This document shows, in pieces, positions 1 through 9,400 of a DNA stretch of 13,559 nt (the first letter of the stretch is position 1; every line of letters starts with the position of its first letter). The notes beneath the pieces were generated by a model, which was given only the letters and a program-made list of their open reading frames with translations, did no database searches and was not told the origin of the DNA. The position numbers were made by a program, and so were the translations under genes. Source of the stretch: DATAFT01 sp035544635 (GTDB lineage Bacteria; Acidobacteriota; Thermoanaerobaculia; Multivoradales; Multivoraceae); contig DATKDQ010000062.1 of NCBI GenBank assembly GCA_035544635.1, forward strand, positions 1-13,559, written 5' to 3'.

Positions 1-4
1 CCCC

Positions 5-20
5 CGCCTTCGCGCCTTCG
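5..20. repeat. Two tandem copies of an 8-base unit
   Basis: CGCCTTCG occurs twice without a gap just downstream of the oppF stop. It is visible but short, and its unit is GC-rich, so chance is likely. Nothing else can be seen in the 25 bases left of oppF. Confidence 0.5.
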
Positions 21-25
21 GAGCG

Positions 26-1062
<1,037 letters not shown>

Positions 1063-1066
<4 letters not shown>

Positions 1067-2097
1067 GGCTCCACCACCGTCTCGGCGATCGGCACCACGT
1101 CCCAGCACGCGGCCCAGCGCCCCTCCTCCACCGTCACCACCGCGGGGTAGTCGCTGCGGCAGCGCTCCATCACGCGCGGGCAGCGCGGATGGAAGGGGCA
1201 GCCCGGCGGCAGGTTGCTCGGGTGCGGGGGCAGGCCGGAGATCGGCACCAGATCGGCGCGATCTCCGACGTCGAGGCGCGGCACGCTCTTGAGCAGACCC
1301 TCGGTGTAGGGATGGAGCGGCGCCTCGAACAGCGCCTCGGTGGTCCCCTCTTCGACCATCCGGCCGGCGTACATCACCAGCACGCGATCCGCCATACCGG
1401 CCACCACCCCGAGGTCGTGGGTGATGAGGATCACGCTGGTCCCGGAGTCGCGCACCAGATCGCGCACCAGGTCCAGGATCTGCGCCTGGATGGTGACGTC
1501 GAGCGCCGTCGTCGGCTCGTCCGCGATCAGGAGCTCGGGCTCGCACAAGAGCGCCATCGCGATCATCACCCGCTGGCGCATGCCGCCGGAGAACTGGTGC
1601 GGGTAGGCGCGGATGCGCTCCGCCGCATCCGCGATGCCGACGCGCTCGAGCATCTCGATCGCCCGCGCGCGCGCCTGCCGGCGCGACAGGCCGCGATGGC
1701 GCTCGAGCACCTCGGTGAGCTGGCGCTCGACTGTGAGGAACGGGTTGAGCGAGGTCATCGGGTCCTGGAAGATCATCGTGACGCGGTCGCCGCGGAGGTC
1801 GCGCAGCCGTTTCTCGGAGGCATGCGCCAGGTCCTCGCCGGCGAGCTCGATGGCGCGCGCCTCGACCACGCCGGGCGCTGGCACCAGCCCCATCACCGAC
1901 AGCGCGGTGACCGACTTGCCGCAGCCCGACTCGCCGACGATCCCCAGCGTCTCGCCGCGCGCCAGGTCGAAGGACACGCCGTCCACCGCCAACACCACGC
2001 CGTCGTCGGTGCGGAAGAAGGTGCGCAGATCGCGCACGGAAAGAAGCGGGGCGGCCGGTGCCGCGGGCACGGCCGCAGCATCGCGCTCGGCCGTCAC
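1063..2097 (-). CDS. oppD: Oligopeptide ABC importer ATP-binding protein OppD
   Basis: This 344-residue protein is the first ATPase of the importer. It has Walker A GESGCGKS at 55-62, Q-loop Gln111, signature SGGMR at 170-174, Walker B LLIADE at 189-194 and H-loop His227. SGGMRQRVMIAMAL and DEPTTALDVTIQAQIL are the forms usual in OppD/DppD, whereas the downstream ATPase has SGGQRQRIGIARAL, so the two are distinct partners and not a recent duplication. The C-terminal extension again has four cysteines (300, 306, 313, 331), the set that carries an iron-sulfur cluster in characterised relatives. The GTG start at 2095-2097 overlaps the oppC stop by four bases, with AGGA seven bases upstream. The first 17 residues are Ala/Pro-rich and precede the conserved LLSVRDL beginning. 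Its own stop overlaps the oppF start, implying coupled translation. Confidence 0.95.
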
Positions 2098-3356
2098 GTC
2101 TTCATCCTGGGGTCGATCGCGTCGCGCAGGCCGTCGCCGATGAAGTTGAGGGCGAACAGGAGGACGGCGAGAAGCGCTCCCGGGAACACCAGCGTCCACC
2201 AGTAGACCAGCATCTGGTTGGCGCCCTCGTTGATGAGGAGGCCGAGGCTCGCATTCGGCGGCTGCACCCCCAGGCCGAGGAACGAGAGGAACGCCTCCTC
2301 GCGCATCATGGTCGGGATGGTGAGCGTGAAGTAGACGATCACCGGGCCGAGCGAGTTGGGAATGAGATGGCGGCGGACGATGGCGCCGCCGCGGGCCCCG
2401 GCCGATCGCGCCGCCAGCACGAACTCGCGCTCCTTGAGCGAGAGCACCTGGCCGCGCACGATGCGCGCGGTGGTGAGCCATCCCACCGCGCCGAGCGCGA
2501 CGAAGATGAGCCAGAGCTGCTTGCCGAGGACGGTGACCAGGATGATGACGAAGAACATGTAGGGCAGCGAGTACATGATGTCGACGAAGCGCATCAGCAC
2601 CGCGTCGACGCGGCCGCCGGAGTAGCCCGCGAGCGAGCCGACCAGGATCCCGATGGTGGCGGACACCACCGCCGCCAAGAGGCCCACCAGCAGGCTGATC
2701 TGCCCGCCCTTGAACATGCGGGTCGCGAGGTCGCGGCCGTGGAAGTCGGTGCCGAGGAAGTGCGGTCCTTCGCTCGAGACCTGGCTCACCAGGGTGCAGC
2801 GTCCGCACACGCGCAGGCTCGCCGGGTCGCCGCGCTCGAGCTCGCCCGCCCGCCCGCGCGCGAGGAGCGTGATCCTGCGCCCGGGGGCTTCCGCGCTCGC
2901 CGGCGGCTCACCCGCGTCCGAATCGTCGTCCGGGGCCGGCCGGTCCGGGGCCGACCTGCCCGGCGCGAGCCCCGCCGCCCCGGGCACCCGCGCCGCGGGC
3001 AGCTCGCCCCAGGGCGTGACGATCACGAGCTCGCCGCCGGGCAGCTCCGTCAGGTGGCCCGGCACCAGGGTGTGCGAGGAGAACGTGGGCGGCTGCGCGC
3101 CGTAGTCGAGGTTCTGGCCGTCGTAGGTGTAGCCCCAGACCAGGCGCGTCACCGTCGGGCCGGCCACGCAGCCGACCACGATGAGAGCCATCACGATCGC
3201 GCTGCCCACCGCAAGCCGGTTCTTGCGCAGCCGCTTCCAGGCGTCGAGCCACAACGAGGTCCCGGCGGCGAGCTCGCCCGTCGGGGCGGACACAGCCGGC
3301 GCCTGGCCCGCCGCGGCCGGGGTGTCCGGAGGCTCGGGCCGCGCGGGAGCGCTCAT
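2094..3356 (-). CDS. oppC: Oligopeptide ABC importer permease OppC, with long periplasmic insertion
   Basis: This 420-residue inner-membrane protein forms half of the importer pore. It begins with a Pro/Ala-rich cytoplasmic tail (1-45) and a first membrane helix (about 49-70). The family hallmark LGTDFHGRDLATRMFKGG is at 201-218, followed by five more helices (about 220-243, 255-277, 279-295, 334-354, 386-407). The EAA-type loop that docks on the ATPases is at about 311-341 (EFVLAARSAGA, then LIPNSLGP). The segment between helix 1 and the LGTD motif is about 130 residues, well beyond what I expect for OppC/DppC (near 300 residues overall). It is Pro/Asp/Ala-rich and contains a CxxC (Cys184, Cys187). 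The ATG at 3354-3356 overlaps the oppB stop by four bases (ATGA), with GAGG 11 bases upstream. The open frame runs on upstream to 6410 only as shadow sequence. Confidence 0.94.
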   Translation of the reverse strand: MSAPARPEPPDTPAAAGQAPAVSAPTGELAAGTSLWLDAWKRLRKNRLAVGSAIVMALIVVGCVAGPTVTRLVWGYTYDGQNLDYGAQPPTFSSHTLVPGHLTELPGGELVIVTPWGELPAARVPGAAGLAPGRSAPDRPAPDDDSDAGEPPASAEAPGRRITLLARGRAGELERGDPASLRVCGRCTLVSQVSSEGPHFLGTDFHGRDLATRMFKGGQISLLVGLLAAVVSATIGILVGSLAGYSGGRVDAVLMRFVDIMYSLPYMFFVIILVTVLGKQLWLIFVALGAVGWLTTARIVRGQVLSLKEREFVLAARSAGARGGAIVRRHLIPNSLGPVIVYFTLTIPTMMREEAFLSFLGLGVQPPNASLGLLINEGANQMLVYWWTLVFPGALLAVLLFALNFIGDGLRDAIDPRMKT

Positions 3357-4270
3357 TCGTAGCGGATCCTCGGGTCGAGAAAACCGTAGGCGATGTCGAC
3401 CAGCAGGTTCATCGAGAGGAGCAGGACCGAGAACAGGAGGACGATCCCCATCACCAGGAAGTAGTCGCGGTTGAACGCGGCGTCGACCAGGTAGGGGCCG
3501 ATCCCCGGCGTGGCGAAGATCTTCTCGATCACCACGCTGCCCACCATCATGTTGGCGATGGTGGGGCCGAGGAACGTCACCACCGGCAGCAGCCCGCCCT
3601 TGAGCATGTGGCGCCAGGTGATGACCAGCTCGGAGAGACCCTTGGCCCGCGCCGTGCGCACGAAGTCCGAGCGCACCACCTCGAGCATGCCGCCGCGCGT
3701 GAGGCGGGCGATGTAGGCGGCGTAGACCGTCCCCAGCGTGACGCCGGGCAAAATGATGTGGCGCCAGGTGCCCCACAGGCCCGGCGGGAACCAGTACAGG
3801 CTCAGCGCGAAGGTCAGGATCAAAAGCGGCCCGAGCACGAAGGTGGGAAGGCTGATCCCCACCATCGCGATCGCCATCGCGCCGTGGTCCCAGGCGGTGT
3901 TCTGGCGCAGCGCGCCGATGATCCCGGCGTTGACTCCGACCAGAAGCGACCACGCCAGCGCCACCGCCGCGAGCTGGATCGTCACCGGGAAGCCGAGCCT
4001 GAGGATCTCCGACACCGACATCTGCGGGTACTTGGTCGACATGCCGAGGTCGAAGCGCAGCAGGTTCACCAGATAGGTGCCGTACTGCGCCAGGAGCGGG
4101 CGATCGAAGCCGTACTTCGCCTCGAGATCGCGCAGCACCTCGGGCGGCAGCGCCCGCTCGCTGGCGAACGGGCTCCCGGGGGCGAGGCGGATCACGAAGA
4201 ACGACAGCGAGACGATGACGAACAGCGTCGGGACGAGCTGGAGGACCCGCCGCAGAACGAAACGTCCCAT
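3353..4270 (-). CDS. oppB: Oligopeptide ABC importer permease OppB
   Basis: This 305-residue inner-membrane protein forms the other half of the pore. Its N-terminus is the usual OppB/DppB form: a short basic stretch (MGRFVLRRV), a first helix at about 9-29, then RLAPGSPF. Five further helices fall at about 97-119, 131-156, 171-191, 225-247 and 272-294. The EAA-type ATPase-docking loop is at about 202-232 (DFVRTARAKGLSE, then MLKGGLLPV). The length and the C-terminal YGFLDPRIRYE are ordinary for the family, so unlike OppA and OppC this subunit carries no insertion. The ATG start is three bases after the oppA TAG stop with no clear ribosome-binding site, which suggests reinitiation by ribosomes leaving oppA. 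The stop overlaps the oppC start. Confidence 0.95.
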   Translation of the reverse strand: MGRFVLRRVLQLVPTLFVIVSLSFFVIRLAPGSPFASERALPPEVLRDLEAKYGFDRPLLAQYGTYLVNLLRFDLGMSTKYPQMSVSEILRLGFPVTIQLAAVALAWSLLVGVNAGIIGALRQNTAWDHGAMAIAMVGISLPTFVLGPLLILTFALSLYWFPPGLWGTWRHIILPGVTLGTVYAAYIARLTRGGMLEVVRSDFVRTARAKGLSELVITWRHMLKGGLLPVVTFLGPTIANMMVGSVVIEKIFATPGIGPYLVDAAFNRDYFLVMGIVLLFSVLLLSMNLLVDIAYGFLDPRIRYE

Positions 4271-4273
4271 GGC

Positions 4274-6313
4274 CTACGAGAACGGGATGTGGGGCGGCGG
4301 CGGGTTGGGGAGCGGCTGGTCGGGGACGCCGTCGTACCAGCGCTCGTCGATCCAGAACCACTTCCAGGGGTGCTGATCGAGGTAGTTGCCCCAGTAGCCC
4401 ATGAGATAGGGCTTCACCATGGTCGACTTGGTGTAGACGTAGATCGGGAAGAGCGGCGCCGCGTCGCGGACCAGGACCTCGGCCTCGCGGAAGAGCTCGA
4501 GTCGCCGCTCGGGGTCGGGGTTGGTGTTGGCCAGGCGCAGCAGACGGTCGTACTCCGGCGTATGCCAGTTGGAGTGGTTGTTGCCGCTGTGCTCGGAAAG
4601 GAGCTCGAGGAAGGTGAAGGGATCGGCGTAGTCCATGATCCAGCCCATGCGGGCGATCTGGAAGTTGTGGAGCTGCAGGTTCTTGAGATAGACCTGCCAC
4701 TCCTGGTTCTCGATCGTGACGTCGATCCCGAGGTGCGCCTTCCACATCTGCTGCAGCGCCTCCGCGAGCTGGCGGTGGCCTTCGGAGGTGTTGTAGATGA
4801 GCGTGATCGGCGGCACCTCCCGGCCCGAGGCGTAGCCCGCCTCGCGCAGCAGCGCGCGCGCCGCCTCGGGATCGAAGATCGGCGAGCCCAGCCCCTCGTA
4901 GCCGCCGACGCCGTCGGGCACGAGATCCGCGGTCGGGGTCTGGCCGGCGCGCGCGATGTTTTCCACCAGCGACCGCCGGTCGATCGCGAGCGACATGGCG
5001 CGGCGCAGCTTGGAGTTGTCCATCGGAGGCGCCTGGGTGTTCACCCAGTAGAAGTACACCGAGCCGTAGGGCTCGCGGAGGAAGTCCTCGAACTGCTCGA
5101 GGTGGTTCATGAACTCCGACGGCAGCGAGGAGTTGCGCCCGGTCCAGTCGAACTCGCCCGCGCGGTAGAGGTTCAACGTCGTGTTGTAGCTCTCGACCAG
5201 CGGCACCCGGATCTTGTTCACCTTCACCCGGTCGGCGTCCCAGTAGAGCGGGTTCTTCTCGAACTCGTAGTAGTAGCGGAAGTGGTGATCGGTGAGGACG
5301 AAGGGGCCGTTCGACACGATGTGCTCGGGCCGGGTCCAGAGCGCGGGGTCGATGCCCCTTCTCTGGAGGCCCTCGATCACGTGGCGCGGCACCGGCAGCG
5401 AGGTGTAGAAGGTGACCAGGTTGACGAAGTAGGGGATCGGCCCCTGGAGCCGCGCCTCGAGCGTCAGATCGTCGAGCGCGCGCACGCCGACCAGCGAGCC
5501 GTCCGCGATGCGCACCGCGAGCCTCGCCTCCGCCGGCGACGCCGGGGAGACGTCCGCCGCCACCCCGGAGCTCCCGGCGCCGGCCGCTTCCGAGGCGGAA
5601 GCGGAGCGCGCCGGCGCCAGAGCCGCCGGGACCGGCCGTCCATCGAGCATCTCGATCGCCCGCCGGCGCAGCGCGGGCAGCTCGGCGGCCGCGCCGGCGA
5701 GGTAGGCGAACGCGCCGCGCTCGGGCCACTCGGCGACCGCGACGCGCTCGACCGGGGCGATCTCCTCGACCATCGCCGCCACCCGCTCGGCGGCGGCCTC
5801 CTCCTCGCCCTCGCCCCAGTCGATCCCGGTGATCCACAGCGCGCTCTGGTTGAACGGCGCCCCGTTCTCGAGCACGTAGAGTATGGAGCCGTACTTGGAG
5901 GCGGTCTTCGGGTCGAGCAGGCGCTTCCACGACCACTCGAAGTCGTGGGCGGTGAGCGGCGTTCCGTCCGACCACACCGACTCGCGCAGGTGGAACGTGT
6001 AGCGCGTGCCGTCCTCGGAGATCTCCCAGCGCCGCGCGATGTCGGGCATGGGCTCGAGGTCCTGGGGATGGACCTGCGCCAGCCCGGCGAAGATGTTCCA
6101 GACGATGGCGCTCCCGGCCGAGTCCGAGAGCATATTGGGGTCGAGGTACTCGGGCTCGTTCGAGTTGTTGATCCAGAGGACGTCGGGCGGGTGCGCGGGC
6201 CTGGTGGTGCCGAAGTAGCGGTTGCCCTGGCTGGGCGCGCACGCGATCGCGGCCGCGAGCAGAGCTGCCGTCGCGATCGTGAGGGAGTGCCGACCCTGGT
6301 GCAGAAGCCTCAC
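4274..6313 (-). CDS. oppA: Oligopeptide-binding lipoprotein OppA, with Ala-rich insertion
   Basis: This 679-residue extracytoplasmic peptide receptor of the SBP_bac_5 family delivers peptides to the permease. The N-terminus is a lipoprotein signal: basic start, hydrophobic core 11-24 and a lipobox ending AIAC, so Cys25 should be lipidated. The residue after it is Ala, not Asp. Family regions include DVLWINNSNEPEYLDPN (44-60), the signature around PMPDIARRW and RESVWSDGTPLTAHDFEWSWKR (88-131), and RMGWIMDYADPFTFLELL (555-572), which matches OppA better than dipeptide or nickel binders. Residues about 166-268 are an Ala/Glu-rich then Ala/Ser/Pro-rich insertion, which helps explain why the protein exceeds the usual 540-560 residues. 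The GTG start is nearly forced, because an in-frame TAA lies four codons upstream (6326-6328). No Shine-Dalgarno sequence precedes it. The natural substrate is unknown. Confidence 0.93.
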   Translation of the reverse strand: MRLLHQGRHSLTIATAALLAAAIACAPSQGNRYFGTTRPAHPPDVLWINNSNEPEYLDPNMLSDSAGSAIVWNIFAGLAQVHPQDLEPMPDIARRWEISEDGTRYTFHLRESVWSDGTPLTAHDFEWSWKRLLDPKTASKYGSILYVLENGAPFNQSALWITGIDWGEGEEEAAAERVAAMVEEIAPVERVAVAEWPERGAFAYLAGAAAELPALRRRAIEMLDGRPVPAALAPARSASASEAAGAGSSGVAADVSPASPAEARLAVRIADGSLVGVRALDDLTLEARLQGPIPYFVNLVTFYTSLPVPRHVIEGLQRRGIDPALWTRPEHIVSNGPFVLTDHHFRYYYEFEKNPLYWDADRVKVNKIRVPLVESYNTTLNLYRAGEFDWTGRNSSLPSEFMNHLEQFEDFLREPYGSVYFYWVNTQAPPMDNSKLRRAMSLAIDRRSLVENIARAGQTPTADLVPDGVGGYEGLGSPIFDPEAARALLREAGYASGREVPPITLIYNTSEGHRQLAEALQQMWKAHLGIDVTIENQEWQVYLKNLQLHNFQIARMGWIMDYADPFTFLELLSEHSGNNHSNWHTPEYDRLLRLANTNPDPERRLELFREAEVLVRDAAPLFPIYVYTKSTMVKPYLMGYWGNYLDQHPWKWFWIDERWYDGVPDQPLPNPPPPHIPFS

Positions 6314-6322
6314 AAAACAGGC

Positions 6323-6351
6323 ACTTTAGCAGGGAGGTCCGCAGTCTGCAA
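6323..6351 (-). promoter_or_regulatory. Candidate sigma-70-type promoter for the opp operon
   Basis: Read on the minus strand, TTGCAG (6346-6351) and TAAAGT (6323-6328) are separated by 17 bases. They match the bacterial -35 and -10 consensus at three and four of six positions. Only nine bases separate the -10 box from the oppA GTG, so transcription would begin within a few bases of the start codon. This agrees with the missing ribosome-binding site, but the motif match is weak and chance is possible in a region this short. Confidence 0.3.
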
Positions 6352-6430
6352 CGCGAGATCGCGACGATCGCCACGCAGACCACCTCGGCCCCCACCCCCG
6401 AGGGGACCACCGCGCACCTTCCGGCCGTCG

Positions 6431-9400
6431 TCAGCGGTGCAGGAGCACCGACAGGCTGGCCCCCCCGGTGTCGCCCCGGTTCGCCGTCACCAGGTCGGGC
6501 AGGCCGTCGCGATCGACGTCGACAACGTCGAGCCAGACCGGCGTGTTCCCGGCGTGCGTCCTCTCGGGGGCGAGCAGGGTCCCGTCTCCCAGACCGAGCA
6601 GGACCGAGACGTCGTTGGTCGAGGGATGGACCAGGACGACGTCGGGGATACCGTCGACGTCGAGATCGGCAGCGGCGATCCTGCCGGGTACGGTCCCCGT
6701 CCCGAACAGCAGCGGAGCGCCGAACGCGCCGTCTCCGGTCCCGAGCAGAACGCTCACGCCCCGCGGGCCCGAGGGAGTGCCCGCCGCGGGGGTGTTCGCC
6801 ACCACCAGGTCGAGCGCGCCGTCGAGGTTCAGGTCGGCGGCAGCGATCGATATCGGGCGGGTGCCCGCCGGATAGCGGACCTGAGCCGCGAAGCGGCCGC
6901 CGCCCTCGCCCAGGAGAACCGACACGTCGGCGCTCACGAAGTTGAGGACCGCCGCGTCGAGGATCCCGTCGCCGTCGAGATCGGCCACCACGGCGTCGCG
7001 GGGCCCATCACCGACCGCGCTGGCCGCCGCCGTCTCCAGCACGCCGCCGCCGAGGCTCTCGAAGACGAGCCACTCGCCGCGCACGCCGTGGGTGGCGAGG
7101 ACGTCGGGGGCTCCGTCGCCGGTGACGTCGGCGACTCGAAGCGAGGTCAACGACCGCGCGACCGGCATCAGGATCGGCGGCGCGAAGGTGCCGTCGCCTG
7201 CGCCCAGCAGGACGCCGAGGTCGTCGAGCGAGGCGACGACGAGGTCGACGGCGCCGTCGCGGTTCACGTCTCCGGCCGCGAGCTGATGGAGGAAGATCCC
7301 CGTCGAGATCCCAGGCGCCTCCCGGAACGTGCCGTCGCCGTTTCCGAGCCGGATGCCCAGGCCGCCGTTCTCCGACCGGTAAACCAGATCGAGATGGCCG
7401 TCGCCGTCGAGGTCGTGGCCGGCCAGGACCGCGACCGGCGCCGAGCCTGATCCAACGACGAGACGCCGCTCGAAGCCGCGTCCGCCGGCGTTGAGATAGG
7501 TGGTCACGCCGCCCACCTGATCGAGGCTCAGGAGGTCCGGTAGGGCCGCCACGCCCTCCGCCGCGGCGGTCGCCCGATTCCCGACCGCGATCTCCCGCAC
7601 GTCGCATTCATCGGTGATGACGCCCATCGGGTTGGCGTCGAACCGGCCGCCGCCGATCGCCCACAGCACGCGAACGTCGCCGCACGGCGAGAGGTCGCGC
7701 GCGACGGCCAGGTCGAGCTCGCCGTCGCCGTCGAAGTCCGCGAGCGCCATGGACCGTAGAAAGCCGAGCATGGACGTCCCCCGGGGCGAGGCCAGGGCGA
7801 ACGTGCCGTCGCCGCGCCCGAGCGCGCCGAAGACGTGTAGCGCGTCGGTGAACCACCCGGCGCCGATGGCGAGGTCCGGCACTCCGTCGCGGTCGAGGTC
7901 CCCGGCGACGACGTGCCGCGGAGCCGGCGAGAGCGGGAGCACGCCCGCGGAGGCGAGCCCGCCAGCGCCGTCGCCTCGGAGGATCGTCACCACGCTGTCG
8001 CCGGCGGAGCCGGCACGCGCGACGGCGACGTCGAGCGCACCGTCGAGGTCGAAGTCGCCGACCTCGAGACCCTCGGCAGCGGCGCCCACCGGGATGCGGA
8101 CCTGCGCGCGCAGCGTGCCGTCGCCGTTACCGAGGAGGAGCGAGAGGTCGCCGCTCGCGGTGTTCAGAACCAGCACGTCGGGGAGACCATCGGAATCGAA
8201 GTCGCCGATCTTCGCGCGGCGCGGCGTCGTGCCGACGGAGCTCGTCGACCCGTCGGCGGCAAAGGTCCCGTCCCCCTGGTTCACCGCGACGGTGACGCGG
8301 CCGGTCGAGCTCGAGCCGATCAGCAGATCGGGCGCTCCGTCGAGGGTGAGGTCGCCCGCGACGAGGAACGATCCAGTGACGCCGAGGCGCTGCCGGAGCG
8401 CGAGCCTTCCGTCGCTCTTCCCGGCGAGGATCGCCAGGCCCTCCGCCGGTGCGGTGTGGACTACGGCGAGGTCGTCCGTCCCGTCGCGATCGAAGTCGGC
8501 GCGCGCGATCGAGGCCGCGGTCGAGCCGGTGAAGACCCGCGGCCCCGGATAGAGGACGCCGATCGGCTCGAGCCGGATCGCGCCGACGTCGGTCGTGCCA
8601 CCGGCCACCGGGAGCGTGGGCGCGGAGCTGCCGCGATGCTTTCCGCCGGCGAGGAGCGCCGAGCCGTGCACCACGATCGGCACGAGGGACACCGTGACCC
8701 CGGTGAGCAGGAAGGTGCCGTCGGGGGCGGTGACCGTGCTCGGTGCGCCCGCCGCGGCGTTCGTGCCGGAGCCCACGACGACTCTCGCGTCCGCGACCGG
8801 CGCGCCTTCCGGATCGAGCACCATGCCGCTCAGCGCGGTCGTGCCGGCGCGCACGACGGCGACCTCGACCTCCTCCGCCATCCCGCGGTTCGCGGCGAAA
8901 TCGAAGGCGCGGGCTCCGAGCCTGAGGCGGCTGGCGCCGTCGGGCACGGGCAGCGCGAACCCGTAGGGCGGCCTCTCGTCGCGTCCGGCCACGGCGCCGT
9001 CGACAAGCAGCTCCACCGCGAGCACCCCTACGTCGTCGCTCGCCTCCGCCTCGACCTGGAGGCTCGCGCCCGCGGCCACCAGGTCGCCGTCGCGCGGCGC
9101 GGTGATCGTCACCTGCGGCGGCACGCCGAAGGAGTCCACGAGCGAGCGATACTGGCCGATGTCGAGGTGGCTGCGGCCGGAGGTCGACGCGCTGTCGCAT
9201 CCGGCGCACGCCACGAGATACACGTAGGTCGCGTCGGCGGCGATGCCACGCCCGGGATCCTCGGTGGGCAGCGCGAGGCGTGTACGCGCGAGCGGGGACC
9301 TGGGATCGGTGACGTCGAAGATCGGCACCGCCTCGTCGGCGAAGAAGCCGATGTCCGCCAGAAACGCCAGCGAACCGAAGCGCGCCACGTCGGCGGGAAC

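Noticed and set aside
1067..1546. Upstream extension of the oppF frame, and similarly of the oppD frame (2098-2808)
   Set aside because: These lie within the coding region of the preceding gene and show no homology; the ATPase domains begin normally after the GTG starts chosen.
6395..6405. A CCCC/GGGG inverted repeat and adjacent G-runs between the repeat-protein gene and oppA, as a terminator or G-quadruplex
   Set aside because: The stem is only three to four pairs with almost no loop and no T-tract follows; two five-G runs are not enough for a convincing quadruplex.
3357..6410. Upstream extension of the oppC reading frame to 6410 (1438 codons in total)
   Set aside because: The extra part overlaps oppB and oppA in another frame and is low-complexity shadow sequence; the ATG at 3356 fits the family and the 4-base overlap.
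3608..7450. A very long plus-strand open frame of 1280 codons, and many other plus-strand frames
   Set aside because: They run antisense to well-recognised genes, cross gene boundaries, and give Arg/Ala/Gly/His-rich sequence with no domains, as expected for shadow frames in GC-rich DNA.
6434..8560. Recurring GTCGCCGTCGAGGTC-like sequence as a CRISPR array or recent tandem repeat
   Set aside because: The similarity comes from repeated DxDxDG codons of the FG-GAP units; spacing is irregular, spacers are coding and the repeats are diverged.
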